Assembly: GCA_020848275.1 (NCBI GenBank)
Contig: JADLAK010000070.1
Span: 1-42,491 of the forward strand
DNA: 42,491 nucleotides
Reading direction: 5' to 3'
Source: Planctomycetota bacterium
GTDB taxonomy: Bacteria > Planctomycetota > UBA8742 > UBA2392
Shown: in pieces, positions 32,801-40,803 of the stretch
Position numbering within the stretch: position 1 is the stretch's first letter
Layout of the letters: every line of letters begins with the position of its first letter
Translations under genes and position numbers: made by a program
The notes under the pieces: model-generated
The model's input: only the letters and a program-made list of their open reading frames with translations
Told to the model about the DNA's origin: nothing
Database searches by the model: none

Positions 32801-35376
32801 ACGGCTACACGACCCAGATCCAGAACATCGTCCACGATTTTCTCGGCTACCCGTCGTTTCCCAACGAAACCGGCATTCCCGCGCTCCCTTCGACCAAGAG
32901 TCACGACCTTGCCTCTGACATGGGCGACAGCGGCCTTTACCGCATCACGCGCGGCGGCTCTGAGACGGATTACAAAGACCACTTCCTGCCCCAGGTCTTT
33001 GCGCCCGACGCCGGCTTTGTCGGCTTTGATGGCAGCTGGACCAGAGCGGGCGAAGAACTCTACCTGCCGGTGTCCAACGGCCGGGGCCTTCAGCAAAAAG
33101 GATTTGTGGGCGTTTTTGGCGTCGCCTGGCGCGGCTACGCGCGGGGTTACCCGACACTCAGCCACTGGTACCCGGATTTCGAACCCACTAACGGCGTGGT
33201 GCCCGACTACCCGTGCCGCAACAACACGCAGATGCAATGGAACGAGGGCATGCTGAAATTCGAGTTCATCGAGTACGACGGTATCGACAGCCAGGGACGT
33301 CTACGCGTCATCGCGCGTTACGACGAGAACTTCACCAAGAAGGTTCCCGCGGAATACTGGCACTTCGCGGGCAGCTACACCGAAGACCAGGTGTGGGCCG
33401 ATCCCAATGACGCGATCTCGACCTCCATGTGCCGGTTCTTTGGGCGCGGCACGCTGGTGTTCCCCGTCAGCATCCACGTGACCAAGAACGAGAAGTTCCA
33501 CCCGCACTCGTTCGTGCAAATCGAGGATGAGTGGTTCTTTTACGACCGCAAACTCGGCAACGACCTGCTGGTGATGGGCAATGGCCAATACTGCATGAAC
33601 TGGGCTGCGGGTATCTCCCGCACGCTCGGCCAACCCCCGCTGACCGACGCGCAACTTCAGCCCTGCGGCTATTTCCGCGGCAACCTGAACTATTTCACCC
33701 TGTCGCCGAGGGGCGCTGCGATGCCCCACGCGGTGCTCACGCCTGTGGTGCCGTGTTTTGCCGGCACCATTGAAAACGGCGCCAACGACATGATTACGCT
33801 GGTCAACGGCAAGAACCAGCAGAAGGAGCAGCAGCGCATACGCAATGTTCGCGGCTTGAGCTTGCCGCCGCAGGTTGTGGCTCCGCCGGGGGCGACGCCG
33901 ATCCCGCAATTCATTTATGTGCTGGCGCTGCCCGACCACACCGAATACGACCACATGGCGGGCATGACCAGCATCTGCAAATTCCCCACGGGCGAACTGC
34001 CCGTCGAAATGCCTACCAACTGGTCCTTTGGCGGCCCGGACCCGCGCACCGATGACACGCCCGGCGGCCCGGCCGAGGGCTTCTTCGACTCCTTCGAGAT
34101 GAAGCGTTACAACCGCGGTGACTTCATCACCGTCCAGCCCCTGACCGAGCTGACAAGCTGGGGCGGCGACATCGAGGTCAACACCGTCGCCGGCCTCGCC
34201 ACGGGCGTGGGCGTCGTCCGCATCGACGACGAAATCATCGCCTACCGCGGCGCCGCCGTGGTGCAGGTGCCGCGCCAGGTGATGCAGGGGTCCCCGCCGC
34301 GCGTCGTCACCATCTACGAAGATCACTATTACCTGCTCGATGTCGAGCGCGGCGCCATGGGCACCATTGCAGCTTCGCACGCACAGCACTCCAGCATCAT
34401 GAACCTGGCCAGTGTTCGGGTGGCCCGGCCGAAGGATCTGACTTTCCCGGTGTATGGCGATCCCAACCCGCGCGTGGTCAATGTGATCAACCCGCGGACC
34501 AACCGGTTGGAGCTCATTGCCGGCGACGCGCCCATGAAGTCCTGGGGATTTTTGCGCATCGAACAGGGCTACTGGCGCGTGGGAGCGCGCAAAGCGGACG
34601 ACCCGCTGAACGAGGTGGTGGGCTACCAGTTCTATGACCCGGCGCCCAACAACGGCAACGCCCGCGGCCAGCAGATCAGGCTGATCACGCCGGTGATGGG
34701 CAAGTTCAACATGCAGAACTACCCGGCGCTGTTCCGCGGCGCTTACGGCACCATCCCCGCGGATTGGAGCAACTACGCGCTGGTGTATGACCAGCCGGTG
34801 CGCTTCCCGGACTGGTTCCCGGGCGTTGACGAAACCTATCGCAAGGTGGCGCCGTGCGAAGTCGACAGCCTGCACGGCATCCCCGGCTGCCAAAGCCCGG
34901 AAATGCAGTACTTCCAGGGCGCCATGACGCTGCGAAATTCCGACTGGGGCGAAATGCGCTGGCAGTTGAGCTGGAATCCCCACGCCAGCGAATTCATGCA
35001 CAGCGACAGCCTGACCTCCAAGTTGTTCGTGCGTTACGACGGCAAGGGTGACTGGGGCAGCAGGCCGACCAACCAGCCCGGCGGCCTGTACGTCTACGAC
35101 TTCGACATCAATTCACCCTACACACGAAGCCTCGAGCTCGGCGTCTACGAGCAGCGCGATCATCCTTCGCGCATCAGCACGGCCGCGGCAGGAAGTTCGC
35201 CGGTGCCGCCGCAGGGCCAGACGGTGCGCGCCGACCGTATCGAGTGGCGCATCTGCTTCTACTTCACCAAGGGCGCGTTTGACCGCGAGGACTGGAAGAA
35301 CACGCTGCAGTTCCATGAGTTCAACGTCGAGGTCAACCAGCGCACCCGCGTGCTGCGGCACGAGGAGAAACGTTGA
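29830..35376 (+). CDS. Giant GspK-like minor pseudopilin with LamG-like and other domains
   Basis: 1,848 residues, about six times the usual GspK length. A basic leader is followed by a class K-type hydrophobic segment without Glu+5 (RG|AAMMLVMVLLMLLVAM), as in GspK. The K-type helical core is seen twice, at VDFNTAPPLL (about residue 177) and AININTAPFAVLKAAV (about 497-512). A LamG-like domain lies near residues 738-870 (NFSFWYKPNADLGGNN; GHWYHIHLNWKG). A GDEIIEY...VRRGVRGS module lies near 950-985, and a second (DDEIIAY...VERGAMGT) near 1463-1515. It probably sits at the tip of a pilus-like fibre. Both ends overlap the neighbouring genes (ATGA, TTGA). Confidence 0.75.
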   Translation: MTCKTSMPSGRLAKRGAAPSRAAKRGAAMMLVMVLLMLLVAMAVPFLFTMAQQEGTAAGSMAGEDARIAARTGADHAFARLHRTNGLVEFDRWYAKRPQDVRDDYHNNDLYMASNPNWDNPYFDSNLESLVDVVNDINPQTYPRLMDQNNKTRINFENFRDIVVGVNVEDESGKVDFNTAPPLLIGSLLGAGTVVAAELPAGLTFPTITLDQADFLGDRETFEKPGTPEGPGLVVIGDILFSYEKRRGNVLYEATANAPYPGDTAIFGVMWEKLEPKAKKAMVLRERAVSPLAYKIAYMRTFKSPDGRTPYNFNNLQEIRDIAKETWFPGWITMNNTRGFWEGLDPITYQELPQIATVIAPSKRFDGRFLYPHLLAWQTFTGGVNGNVAYIDGAMHFEQMESGKQVQCMWLDTRYPLPPELYHPLDARKRAPSFGRGSMIRISQQGGESRLMTSFINGMPRYNSPPWSSPSHCVAVRQTFEMLQREPVVVEVAERAAININTAPFAVLKAAVLGQGGTLKFTSGDVIIEEPQIEDEPAATFADRVLSRTRFDAENVQNYNPFDDLQEFVEFLEKLRDEGVISNSALNGIVAQQQYPYAASFSAPFSFESLDCYSVDSMAIRYAPSGNEVAREGFREQMLLGSDDQRTMRWRLWRQFDEEIRQPQGHILSRYGGGTENDREIGLIEGPFLHWPDEKWKRNRWQNIGEPFGRGSATRLDVCNIAGFVRPPNTPTVARGEGEVFFDYICTDSNGNQLADLVSGNFSFWYKPNADLGGNNRVLFDAAERNNSNRISCLWWGNRRRGQRLSQHNSGLVFRIKDRTLEYAYTECRFELEPDMFRRGHWYHIHLNWKGTNLGECSLIIDGDGVCGDREKQGFRVRGETDHTFYRNIIDWAAGPTRHEDWVARTSTLADDICGPPPTAAGWPAGTPGLTDIRIQPEDIRAFENYGVLLVGDEIIEYSMIDAGGRFLNVRRGVRGSVWQAHPRGAKITIYGYTTQIQNIVHDFLGYPSFPNETGIPALPSTKSHDLASDMGDSGLYRITRGGSETDYKDHFLPQVFAPDAGFVGFDGSWTRAGEELYLPVSNGRGLQQKGFVGVFGVAWRGYARGYPTLSHWYPDFEPTNGVVPDYPCRNNTQMQWNEGMLKFEFIEYDGIDSQGRLRVIARYDENFTKKVPAEYWHFAGSYTEDQVWADPNDAISTSMCRFFGRGTLVFPVSIHVTKNEKFHPHSFVQIEDEWFFYDRKLGNDLLVMGNGQYCMNWAAGISRTLGQPPLTDAQLQPCGYFRGNLNYFTLSPRGAAMPHAVLTPVVPCFAGTIENGANDMITLVNGKNQQKEQQRIRNVRGLSLPPQVVAPPGATPIPQFIYVLALPDHTEYDHMAGMTSICKFPTGELPVEMPTNWSFGGPDPRTDDTPGGPAEGFFDSFEMKRYNRGDFITVQPLTELTSWGGDIEVNTVAGLATGVGVVRIDDEIIAYRGAAVVQVPRQVMQGSPPRVVTIYEDHYYLLDVERGAMGTIAASHAQHSSIMNLASVRVARPKDLTFPVYGDPNPRVVNVINPRTNRLELIAGDAPMKSWGFLRIEQGYWRVGARKADDPLNEVVGYQFYDPAPNNGNARGQQIRLITPVMGKFNMQNYPALFRGAYGTIPADWSNYALVYDQPVRFPDWFPGVDETYRKVAPCEVDSLHGIPGCQSPEMQYFQGAMTLRNSDWGEMRWQLSWNPHASEFMHSDSLTSKLFVRYDGKGDWGSRPTNQPGGLYVYDFDINSPYTRSLELGVYEQRDHPSRISTAAAGSSPVPPQGQTVRADRIEWRICFYFTKGAFDREDWKNTLQFHEFNVEVNQRTRVLRHEEKR

Positions 35377-36449
35377 GCCGACGCAGCGCCAATTCCGGTT
35401 TCACGCTGATTGAGCTGATGGTTTCCGTCGGCATCCTGCTCGTGCTTGGCATGATGCTGATCGGCTTTCTGCGCGGCGCCGTGACGATTTCGCGCACCGG
35501 CGTCTCGCGCGGCAAAGTTTACGAATCGTCGCAGGTCATCATGCGCCTTGCCGCGGAGGATTTTTCGCAGGTGCTGGGGCCGTCTCCGCGCACTGACGGC
35601 CCTGACAACATCCAGTCATTCCTGGTCGTGCAGGATCCCTTTGGCCGCGAAATCATCTGCTTCACGCGCGCCTTTGGCGAAGAACCCAACAGCCTCGCGG
35701 GCTACGACTCCGCACGCGGCGGCGAGAAGCAGGGGTATGCCAGCAACTTCGAGGGCTGGAACGTCAATGACCGCGTCAAGTCGACGGGCGGCAACGTCGA
35801 GGTCTGCTACATGCTTGAGCCCACGGGCGCCGGCGCCAACCTCTACCGCGCGGTGCAGTCGCCGCCGGGCGACGGCGGCCTGATCGACGAAGTCGGCGAG
35901 TGGCTCATACGCCACGCCAATTCGCCGGCCGACGCGGTGCTGCCGCAAATGTGGTGGACGCCCCGGCGCTTCGACCGGCGCTTCAACCTGGTGGCGGAAA
36001 ACGTGCTTGGTTTCTGCGTCGAGTGCTGGGACGAGAACACGACGACCTGGCAGCCGCGCTCAACGGCGGAGCGCGGCCCGCGCACAATGTGGTCCTATTC
36101 AGAACAGCGCTCGCGCGGCGCCATCGAGTTGCCATACGCGCTGCGCCTGACCATCATCATCGCCGCCGATCCGCCTATTCGCGCCGACGCGCGGCTGATG
36201 ACGGACATCGGCAGGGACGACACCTACCTCAGCATGGAGAACACCGATAATTTCCCTGACGTCGGCACGCCCAACGCTTATTGCCGCGTCGACGGCGAAA
36301 TCATGGCCTTTGGCACCAAGGGCGGCGGCGGGCTGGGCTCGCTTGTGCGGGGCCAATACGGCACGCGCGCCCAAGGCCATCTCGCGGGCGCGCGTGTGCG
36401 CGCCGGCGAGGCGTTTTCGCGCATCATCCATCTCCCGGTGACGAGGTAG
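35373..36449 (+). CDS. GspJ-like pseudopilin
   Basis: 358 residues. It starts at TTG 35373, overlapping the previous stop (TTGA), with GAGGAG upstream. The prepilin motif G|FTLIELMVSVGILLVLGM follows a nine-residue leader and contains Glu+5. The body fits the GspJ/PulJ group of minor pseudopilins (SSQVIMRLAAEDFSQVLG is a typical post-helix segment). The C-terminal 60 residues carry the module CRVDGEIMAFG...LVRGQYGTRAQGHLAGARV, also found twice in the giant GspK-like protein. It probably forms the tip complex with the flanking pseudopilins. Confidence 0.82.
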   Translation: MSRRSANSGFTLIELMVSVGILLVLGMMLIGFLRGAVTISRTGVSRGKVYESSQVIMRLAAEDFSQVLGPSPRTDGPDNIQSFLVVQDPFGREIICFTRAFGEEPNSLAGYDSARGGEKQGYASNFEGWNVNDRVKSTGGNVEVCYMLEPTGAGANLYRAVQSPPGDGGLIDEVGEWLIRHANSPADAVLPQMWWTPRRFDRRFNLVAENVLGFCVECWDENTTTWQPRSTAERGPRTMWSYSEQRSRGAIELPYALRLTIIIAADPPIRADARLMTDIGRDDTYLSMENTDNFPDVGTPNAYCRVDGEIMAFGTKGGGGLGSLVRGQYGTRAQGHLAGARVRAGEAFSRIIHLPVTR

Positions 36450-36451
36450 CG

Positions 36452-36964
36452 GTGCGCACGAGGTCCCCCAGTCGCCGCAACGCATCCCGCCGTGGTTTCA
36501 CGGTGCTGGAGGTAATTCTCGCGTTCGCGATTTTGCTGGTGGGGCTTGTCAGCATCTACGCGCTGTTCGCGCGCGGGCTTGTCAGCCACAAACGCGCCGT
36601 CGATTACACCATCGCCGGTCAACTTGCGGCGTCGGTCTTCGAGGACATCTCGGCGAATTACCAGATCTACTACTACGACATGGACCTCAACGGCCGGCCC
36701 GACTTGTCGGAGGATCGCAACTTCAACGGCGTCGATGACTGGTTCGAACCGGACCAAAGCGGCCAGTTGCCCTACCCGATCCCGCGGCACGAGGGCTATC
36801 GGTTCAAGATCGAATACGTGCACCCCGCCGACAAGGATATGCGCCAGAGCATCTTTGTGACCCTGCGCGTTTACTGGCTCAACGCGGGCGAGCAGCGCAG
36901 CGAAGTTTTCGAACGCGCTGTCTACGTGCGCTACATGCACATGTACTTCCCGACTGACGGGTAG
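36452..36964 (+). CDS. GspI-like pseudopilin
   Basis: 170 residues from GTG 36452, preceded by GAGG five bases upstream and two bases after the previous stop. The leader ends RRG|FTVLEVILAFAILLVGLV, with Glu+5, and matches the GspI/PilV group. The globular part includes an Asp-rich loop (DLNGRPDLSEDRNFNGVDD) that resembles a calcium-binding, dockerin-like or EF-hand-like loop. It is the fourth and last gene of the pseudopilin operon. Confidence 0.82.
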   Translation: MRTRSPSRRNASRRGFTVLEVILAFAILLVGLVSIYALFARGLVSHKRAVDYTIAGQLAASVFEDISANYQIYYYDMDLNGRPDLSEDRNFNGVDDWFEPDQSGQLPYPIPRHEGYRFKIEYVHPADKDMRQSIFVTLRVYWLNAGEQRSEVFERAVYVRYMHMYFPTDG

Positions 36965-36977
36965 CTATTCTGCCCCC

Positions 36978-38354
36978 ATGCGCGGTCTTCTCATCAAATA
37001 TGGCCCCGAGGGCGCCGACATGCAGGTGGTCGGCCCGGGCTACCGCTTCGCCAACGCGCCCGGCGGCCCCGACGACACGATCGTCGAATACGACGTCGCG
37101 ACGCGCCGCCTCGTGATTCGCACCGACCTGTTTGGCGTGAATTCCGTGTGCATGCTGGTGCGTGACGGCAGGCTGTGGGTGGCGGACTCTCTCGCGCGCC
37201 TGCACGACTTGCCTGAAACGCCGAAAGGCATGCTGCCGCTGGGCGCGTGCGTCGCGCTCTGCGTCGCGCCCGCGCAGCGGCCCAGCGTATTTGCTTGCGG
37301 CCTGAGCGTGATCGGCGGCTCGGTCATCGAATGCACCCCCGAGCGTATCCGCACCACGCCGCACTGGGGCGGCAAGCCGCCGGCGACGCATCGGATTCAA
37401 GACGTCGAGGCCGAAGCTGAAGAGGTGAAAGAACTATTGATCGGCGCAGTCGAAGCGCGGGCCAAGGACGCGATGTTTTGGGTGCAGGGTGTCGGTGGCT
37501 GGATGCTGGCATCCCTTCCGTCACGCGCGGACCTAGCAAGGCGAAAGCTAGTCGCCCTGAATGGCGAAGACAACGATGTCGTCGCCGATCTCTGGCGGGT
37601 GACACCCGCGCGCTTTGAAGTTGCCGAAGAAGATGTTCCGCTTGCGTTCGAGCAAGCAGTCAAGGCTTGCGAGCTGTTGCTGGCGGATGACACCGCGCCG
37701 CGCAACCTGCTTTTCTTTCGCGCATTGAAGTCGGCGGGCCACAGCACACTGATTGCGCCCTTGGGTATGTCCATTGTCGGGGGGACCCGGCACGATCTGG
37801 AGTTGACACCTTCGGGCCTTCCCGGGTTTGTCGCCCGTAAGACCGATGAGGCTGTGTTAGCGCGTCGGTTGTTAAAACCCGATTGGGCAACCAGGCTTCA
37901 GCCGTCGCATTGGGACCCAAACATGTCCGCCGACGATGCGCGCTGGCTGCAAGTCCGCACCGACTTGCTCCACGTTGACGTGCCGTGCCAGGCACGAACC
38001 GCAGCCGCGGCGGGTATTGACCTTCGTCCGCCGTACTTGGACCCCACGGTTGCCGCCAACCTGTTGGGGGTCTCGGCTTCTCACTGCTTGGATGATGGGG
38101 TGCGCCCTCCTGCGGCGCGGCCGATACCACCGGGCGGCGTGTCGCCGAGGGCGCGGGCGAACTGGATTGCGCTCTACGACAAGTGGCTGAGCGGCGAGAA
38201 GCTGGAAACGCTCGAGATCGTGGATGTCGGCGCCGTGCGCGAAATGTTGATCGCGTATGCCAAGCTGCATTCATATGCGCCGCCGCGCGTGGCCATGGAC
38301 CGTGTACTCAAGAAGCTAACGTCGCTGAGCATCCTGCGCGAACGTTTAGGTTAA
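36978..38354 (+). CDS. Asparagine-synthetase-like protein with a lost ATP-pyrophosphatase loop
   Basis: 458 residues, 13 bases after the pseudopilin operon. The N-terminal part (TRRLVIRTDLFGVNSVCMLV; LWVADSLARL) corresponds to the end of the AsnB glutaminase half, and the rest to its synthetase half. It ends with AGIDLRPPYLDPTVA (residues 345-359), matching the AsnB segment around R-x-PFLD. However, the PP-loop SGGxDS that binds ATP is replaced by VQGVGGWML (169-177), and the second conserved loop is also changed. Catalysis is therefore doubtful. There is no N-terminal catalytic Cys. A binding or regulatory pseudoenzyme is likely. A terminator follows. Confidence 0.65.
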   Translation: MRGLLIKYGPEGADMQVVGPGYRFANAPGGPDDTIVEYDVATRRLVIRTDLFGVNSVCMLVRDGRLWVADSLARLHDLPETPKGMLPLGACVALCVAPAQRPSVFACGLSVIGGSVIECTPERIRTTPHWGGKPPATHRIQDVEAEAEEVKELLIGAVEARAKDAMFWVQGVGGWMLASLPSRADLARRKLVALNGEDNDVVADLWRVTPARFEVAEEDVPLAFEQAVKACELLLADDTAPRNLLFFRALKSAGHSTLIAPLGMSIVGGTRHDLELTPSGLPGFVARKTDEAVLARRLLKPDWATRLQPSHWDPNMSADDARWLQVRTDLLHVDVPCQARTAAAAGIDLRPPYLDPTVAANLLGVSASHCLDDGVRPPAARPIPPGGVSPRARANWIALYDKWLSGEKLETLEIVDVGAVREMLIAYAKLHSYAPPRVAMDRVLKKLTSLSILRERLG

Positions 38355-38356
38355 GC

Positions 38357-38402
38357 GTGGCTGGGGCCCTCAGGCACCAGCCACACATTTTCCCGGTTTT
38401 TT
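38357..38402 (+). terminator. Rho-independent terminator
   Basis: GTGGCTGG (38357-38364) and CCAGCCAC (38377-38384) form a perfect 8-base stem with a 12-base loop, followed by a T-rich tract ending in TTTTTT (38397-38402). It ends the transcript of the pseudopilin/AsnB-like operon. Confidence 0.72.
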
Positions 38403-38437
38403 GAGGACATCTGTATCCCCTGCCGCGCTTACTTGGC

Positions 38438-38959
38438 ATGGAACCAGCTCTTATGACACAAGGCGTTGATCTTGAGCGGCTAATGCGGGCCCACCAGGCC
38501 GATATCTGGCGCTTTTTGCGCGCGCTGGGCTGCGACGCCGCGCAGGCCGACGACCTCTCCCAGGAAACTTTCCTCGGCCTGCTCAAGGCCGAGTTCGAAG
38601 AGCGCGACGCCGCGAGCACGCTGGCCTGGCTGCGCAAGGCGGCCAGAAACTTGTTTTTGACGAACGTGCGGCAGGGCCGCGTGCGTGCGGCGCTCAACCT
38701 TGATGACGTCGAAGAGCAGTGGGCGAAATTCGCGGGCGACGACGGCGCGCAAAGCAAGCTCGACGCCCTGCGTGCCTGCATGCAGGGGCTGGACGATCGC
38801 CAGCGCGAGGCGTTGCAGCTTCGTTACGGTGCTGAGTCCACGCGCGCGGAACTCGCCAAGCGCCTGAAGCTCTCGGAGGGCGGGACCAAAAACCTGCTCG
38901 AACGCGTGAAGGAAAAACTGCGTGAGTGCATTGAACGGAGGCTCGGCCATGCCCTCTAA
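38438..38959 (+). CDS. ECF-type RNA polymerase sigma factor
   Basis: 173 residues (a second ATG at 38453 would remove five). Region 2 is seen at residues about 15-80 (ADIWRFLRALGCDAAQADDL, then SQETFLGLL and STLAWLRKAARNLFL). Region 4 is seen at about 110-165 (GLDDRQREALQLRYGAESTR, then LSEGGTKNLLERVKEKL), with its helix-turn-helix. There is no region 1.1 or 3, as usual for ECF sigmas. It overlaps the downstream membrane protein by 11 bases, the typical arrangement with an anti-sigma factor. The target regulon is not known. Confidence 0.9.
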   Translation: MEPALMTQGVDLERLMRAHQADIWRFLRALGCDAAQADDLSQETFLGLLKAEFEERDAASTLAWLRKAARNLFLTNVRQGRVRAALNLDDVEEQWAKFAGDDGAQSKLDALRACMQGLDDRQREALQLRYGAESTRAELAKRLKLSEGGTKNLLERVKEKLRECIERRLGHAL

Positions 38960-40691
38960 CGAACGCTTCATGGACGTGCTGTTCGAGGAAGCGGTGCAGG
39001 AAATCCCCGCGCCCGACCTTTTTGAAGCAACGCTGGCCCGTGCGAACCCGGCCCAGCGCCCGCCGGAAGTTGTACGCGAGGCGGTCATCCACAGGCTGCG
39101 ACTGCGCTGGTGGGTAATGGCCGAGGCGGCGGCGGTCGTAATCGTCGCCGGCCTTGTCGCCTACCTGGTGTGGGCGCCCAAGCCCGTGGACAAACCCGGT
39201 GAGCCGGACAAGAGCTGGCTGCGCATCGTCGTTCCTGAGGCAGGCGAAAAGCAACTCGCGGTCGAGGACGCGTTTTCACAGCAAGACTTTGGGGGCAGTT
39301 GGTCGCCACGCACGACGGCGGTTGCGCACGGCAAGACGGCGCTGTTTGTGGTCAGCAAAGACGGCGTTGACAGCCTGTGGCGAGCCGACGGGCTCGAGCT
39401 GAAGCCGGTGTCGTGGGTCGGCGGCCAGTGGGTAGCGGGCTCCCACTTGCGTTTTCTTGCCGGCAACGACCCGGCATATTTTGAGTACCGGGCTGGCGCA
39501 TCGGCTGCCGTGGAACTGCTGGGCGTTTACCGTGGTGTGGCGATGGTGGTTGAAAACAAGACCGGCGAATCATTCACGAGTTTTGGGGAACGCCCCTGCA
39601 GTGCGCCCGATGGCGGGTGGTACTTCGCGGCCCGGACACAATCGACCAGCGAGATGACGTTGGCGATGGTTGTCGAGAATCGCCTGACGTTGCCGCTTGG
39701 CGACAACGGCAAACCTTTTCGCACCACGTCGTTCACGGTGGGCCTCTACACCGATGGACGGCGAATGCTGACGCCTGAGCCGTACCTCGACTCGCTGTGG
39801 TTTGTACGCGGCAGCAAGGTGGAGGAGTTTGGAATCCGTCACATCAATGAAGTCGAGCCCCCGGAGGGCAGCATTAGGGGACGGGAAGTCGAGTTCCTGC
39901 AGTTGCCGGATTGCAACCTGGTGATGGACACGGACGGTAACATCTGGCGCGTCAAGGACGGAAAATCCGAGTGGATCGTCACGGAAAAAGGCGATCGGTT
40001 GGTCATCGACCCATCGTTGCCGACCTTCTCCGACGGGCATGTGTACATGACTTCCGCCCCTTCAAAGGAGTCTCGCATCTATCGCCTTGAGGGCACCACC
40101 GCCGTCGAGATTGAGTGGAAAGGCAACTGGCCCCGCGGTTCTGTCCGCCTTGACTGGATGACGCACTTCATCTCGGTCTATGCCAAGGTGGATGGAAAGC
40201 AGCAGTACGTGCTTGGAGTGCTTGGCCCCGACGGCGCCTGGCCGGTGATGACCGAGGCCGGAAAGCTTACCTTCCTGAATGAGCCCTCCATCGACCAGCC
40301 GTACCTCGAGAACTACAACCTGGATGGCCGCTGGTTTGTGCGCTACACCGTCGACGGTGATTGGCGCTGGGGCGAAGTGGCGGGGACGACACTTTATCCG
40401 CTGGAGTTTCCCGGCAACACGCCTTCAGCCCGGAAGGACTTTGTCCTGATCGAAAACTTCGGCGTGTTGATGGCCGACCTTGCGCCGCGGGCGGGCGGGG
40501 ATTCTCCGCCTGTGTCGCATAACCTCGGCTGGTTTGACGCCGACGGCAAGTTCGTGCCCTTCCGTGACAATTTCGACCAGGCACCCATGACTCCATTCAG
40601 CGCGGTCGCCTCCTGCGAGGGCGCCATCTACGTTATCGCCGCCGAAAGCGCCGATGGACCCGTGCGCGTGCAACGCATCAGCGCCAGGTAA
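38949..40691 (+). CDS. Putative anti-sigma factor with a periplasmic beta-propeller-like domain
   Basis: 580 residues from ATG 38949, with GGAGG seven bases upstream, overlapping the sigma gene. Residues 1-55 are a cytoplasmic helical segment (NERFMDVLFEEAVQEIPAP) like the sigma-binding arm of anti-sigma factors, but without a zinc HxxxCxxC motif. A single transmembrane helix follows (residues about 55-80: WWVMAEAAAVVIVAGLVAYL). The remaining 500 residues are extracytoplasmic and strand-rich, with blade-like repeats (GSHLRFLAGNDPAYFEY; DGNIWRVKDGKSEWIV). It probably holds the sigma factor until a surface signal is sensed. The role is inferred from pairing and layout. Confidence 0.75.
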   Translation: MPSNERFMDVLFEEAVQEIPAPDLFEATLARANPAQRPPEVVREAVIHRLRLRWWVMAEAAAVVIVAGLVAYLVWAPKPVDKPGEPDKSWLRIVVPEAGEKQLAVEDAFSQQDFGGSWSPRTTAVAHGKTALFVVSKDGVDSLWRADGLELKPVSWVGGQWVAGSHLRFLAGNDPAYFEYRAGASAAVELLGVYRGVAMVVENKTGESFTSFGERPCSAPDGGWYFAARTQSTSEMTLAMVVENRLTLPLGDNGKPFRTTSFTVGLYTDGRRMLTPEPYLDSLWFVRGSKVEEFGIRHINEVEPPEGSIRGREVEFLQLPDCNLVMDTDGNIWRVKDGKSEWIVTEKGDRLVIDPSLPTFSDGHVYMTSAPSKESRIYRLEGTTAVEIEWKGNWPRGSVRLDWMTHFISVYAKVDGKQQYVLGVLGPDGAWPVMTEAGKLTFLNEPSIDQPYLENYNLDGRWFVRYTVDGDWRWGEVAGTTLYPLEFPGNTPSARKDFVLIENFGVLMADLAPRAGGDSPPVSHNLGWFDADGKFVPFRDNFDQAPMTPFSAVASCEGAIYVIAAESADGPVRVQRISAR

Positions 40692-40705
40692 ACGAGGTTC
40701 TTTCC

Positions 40706-40733
40706 GTGGCGCGGACATTCCTGTCCGCGCCAC
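40706..40733. repeat. GCGGACATTCCTGTCCGC palindrome
   Basis: A perfect 12-base stem (GTGGCGCGGACA and its inverse) with a four-base loop. The same core recurs at 42397-42423 (imperfect) and, inverted, at 42465-42487. Confidence 0.75.
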
Positions 40734-40775
40734 AACACCTCTTGAGAATATAGGTCGCTTGGCAACGCTAATTTG

Positions 40776-40803
40776 GCCGACGTAGCCCATGGAGCGAAGT
40801 TGG
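40776..40803. repeat. GCCGACGTAGCCC...GCGAAGTTGG repeat
   Basis: A diverged copy of the unit at 7101-7129 and of the inverted copy at 42252-42279. It shares the CCGACGWAGCCC start and GCGAAGT end. Confidence 0.5.

Noticed and set aside
33301..35001. 566-residue open frame on the minus strand
   Set aside because: Antisense to the giant pseudopilin gene, with shadow-type composition and no promoter or ribosome binding site.
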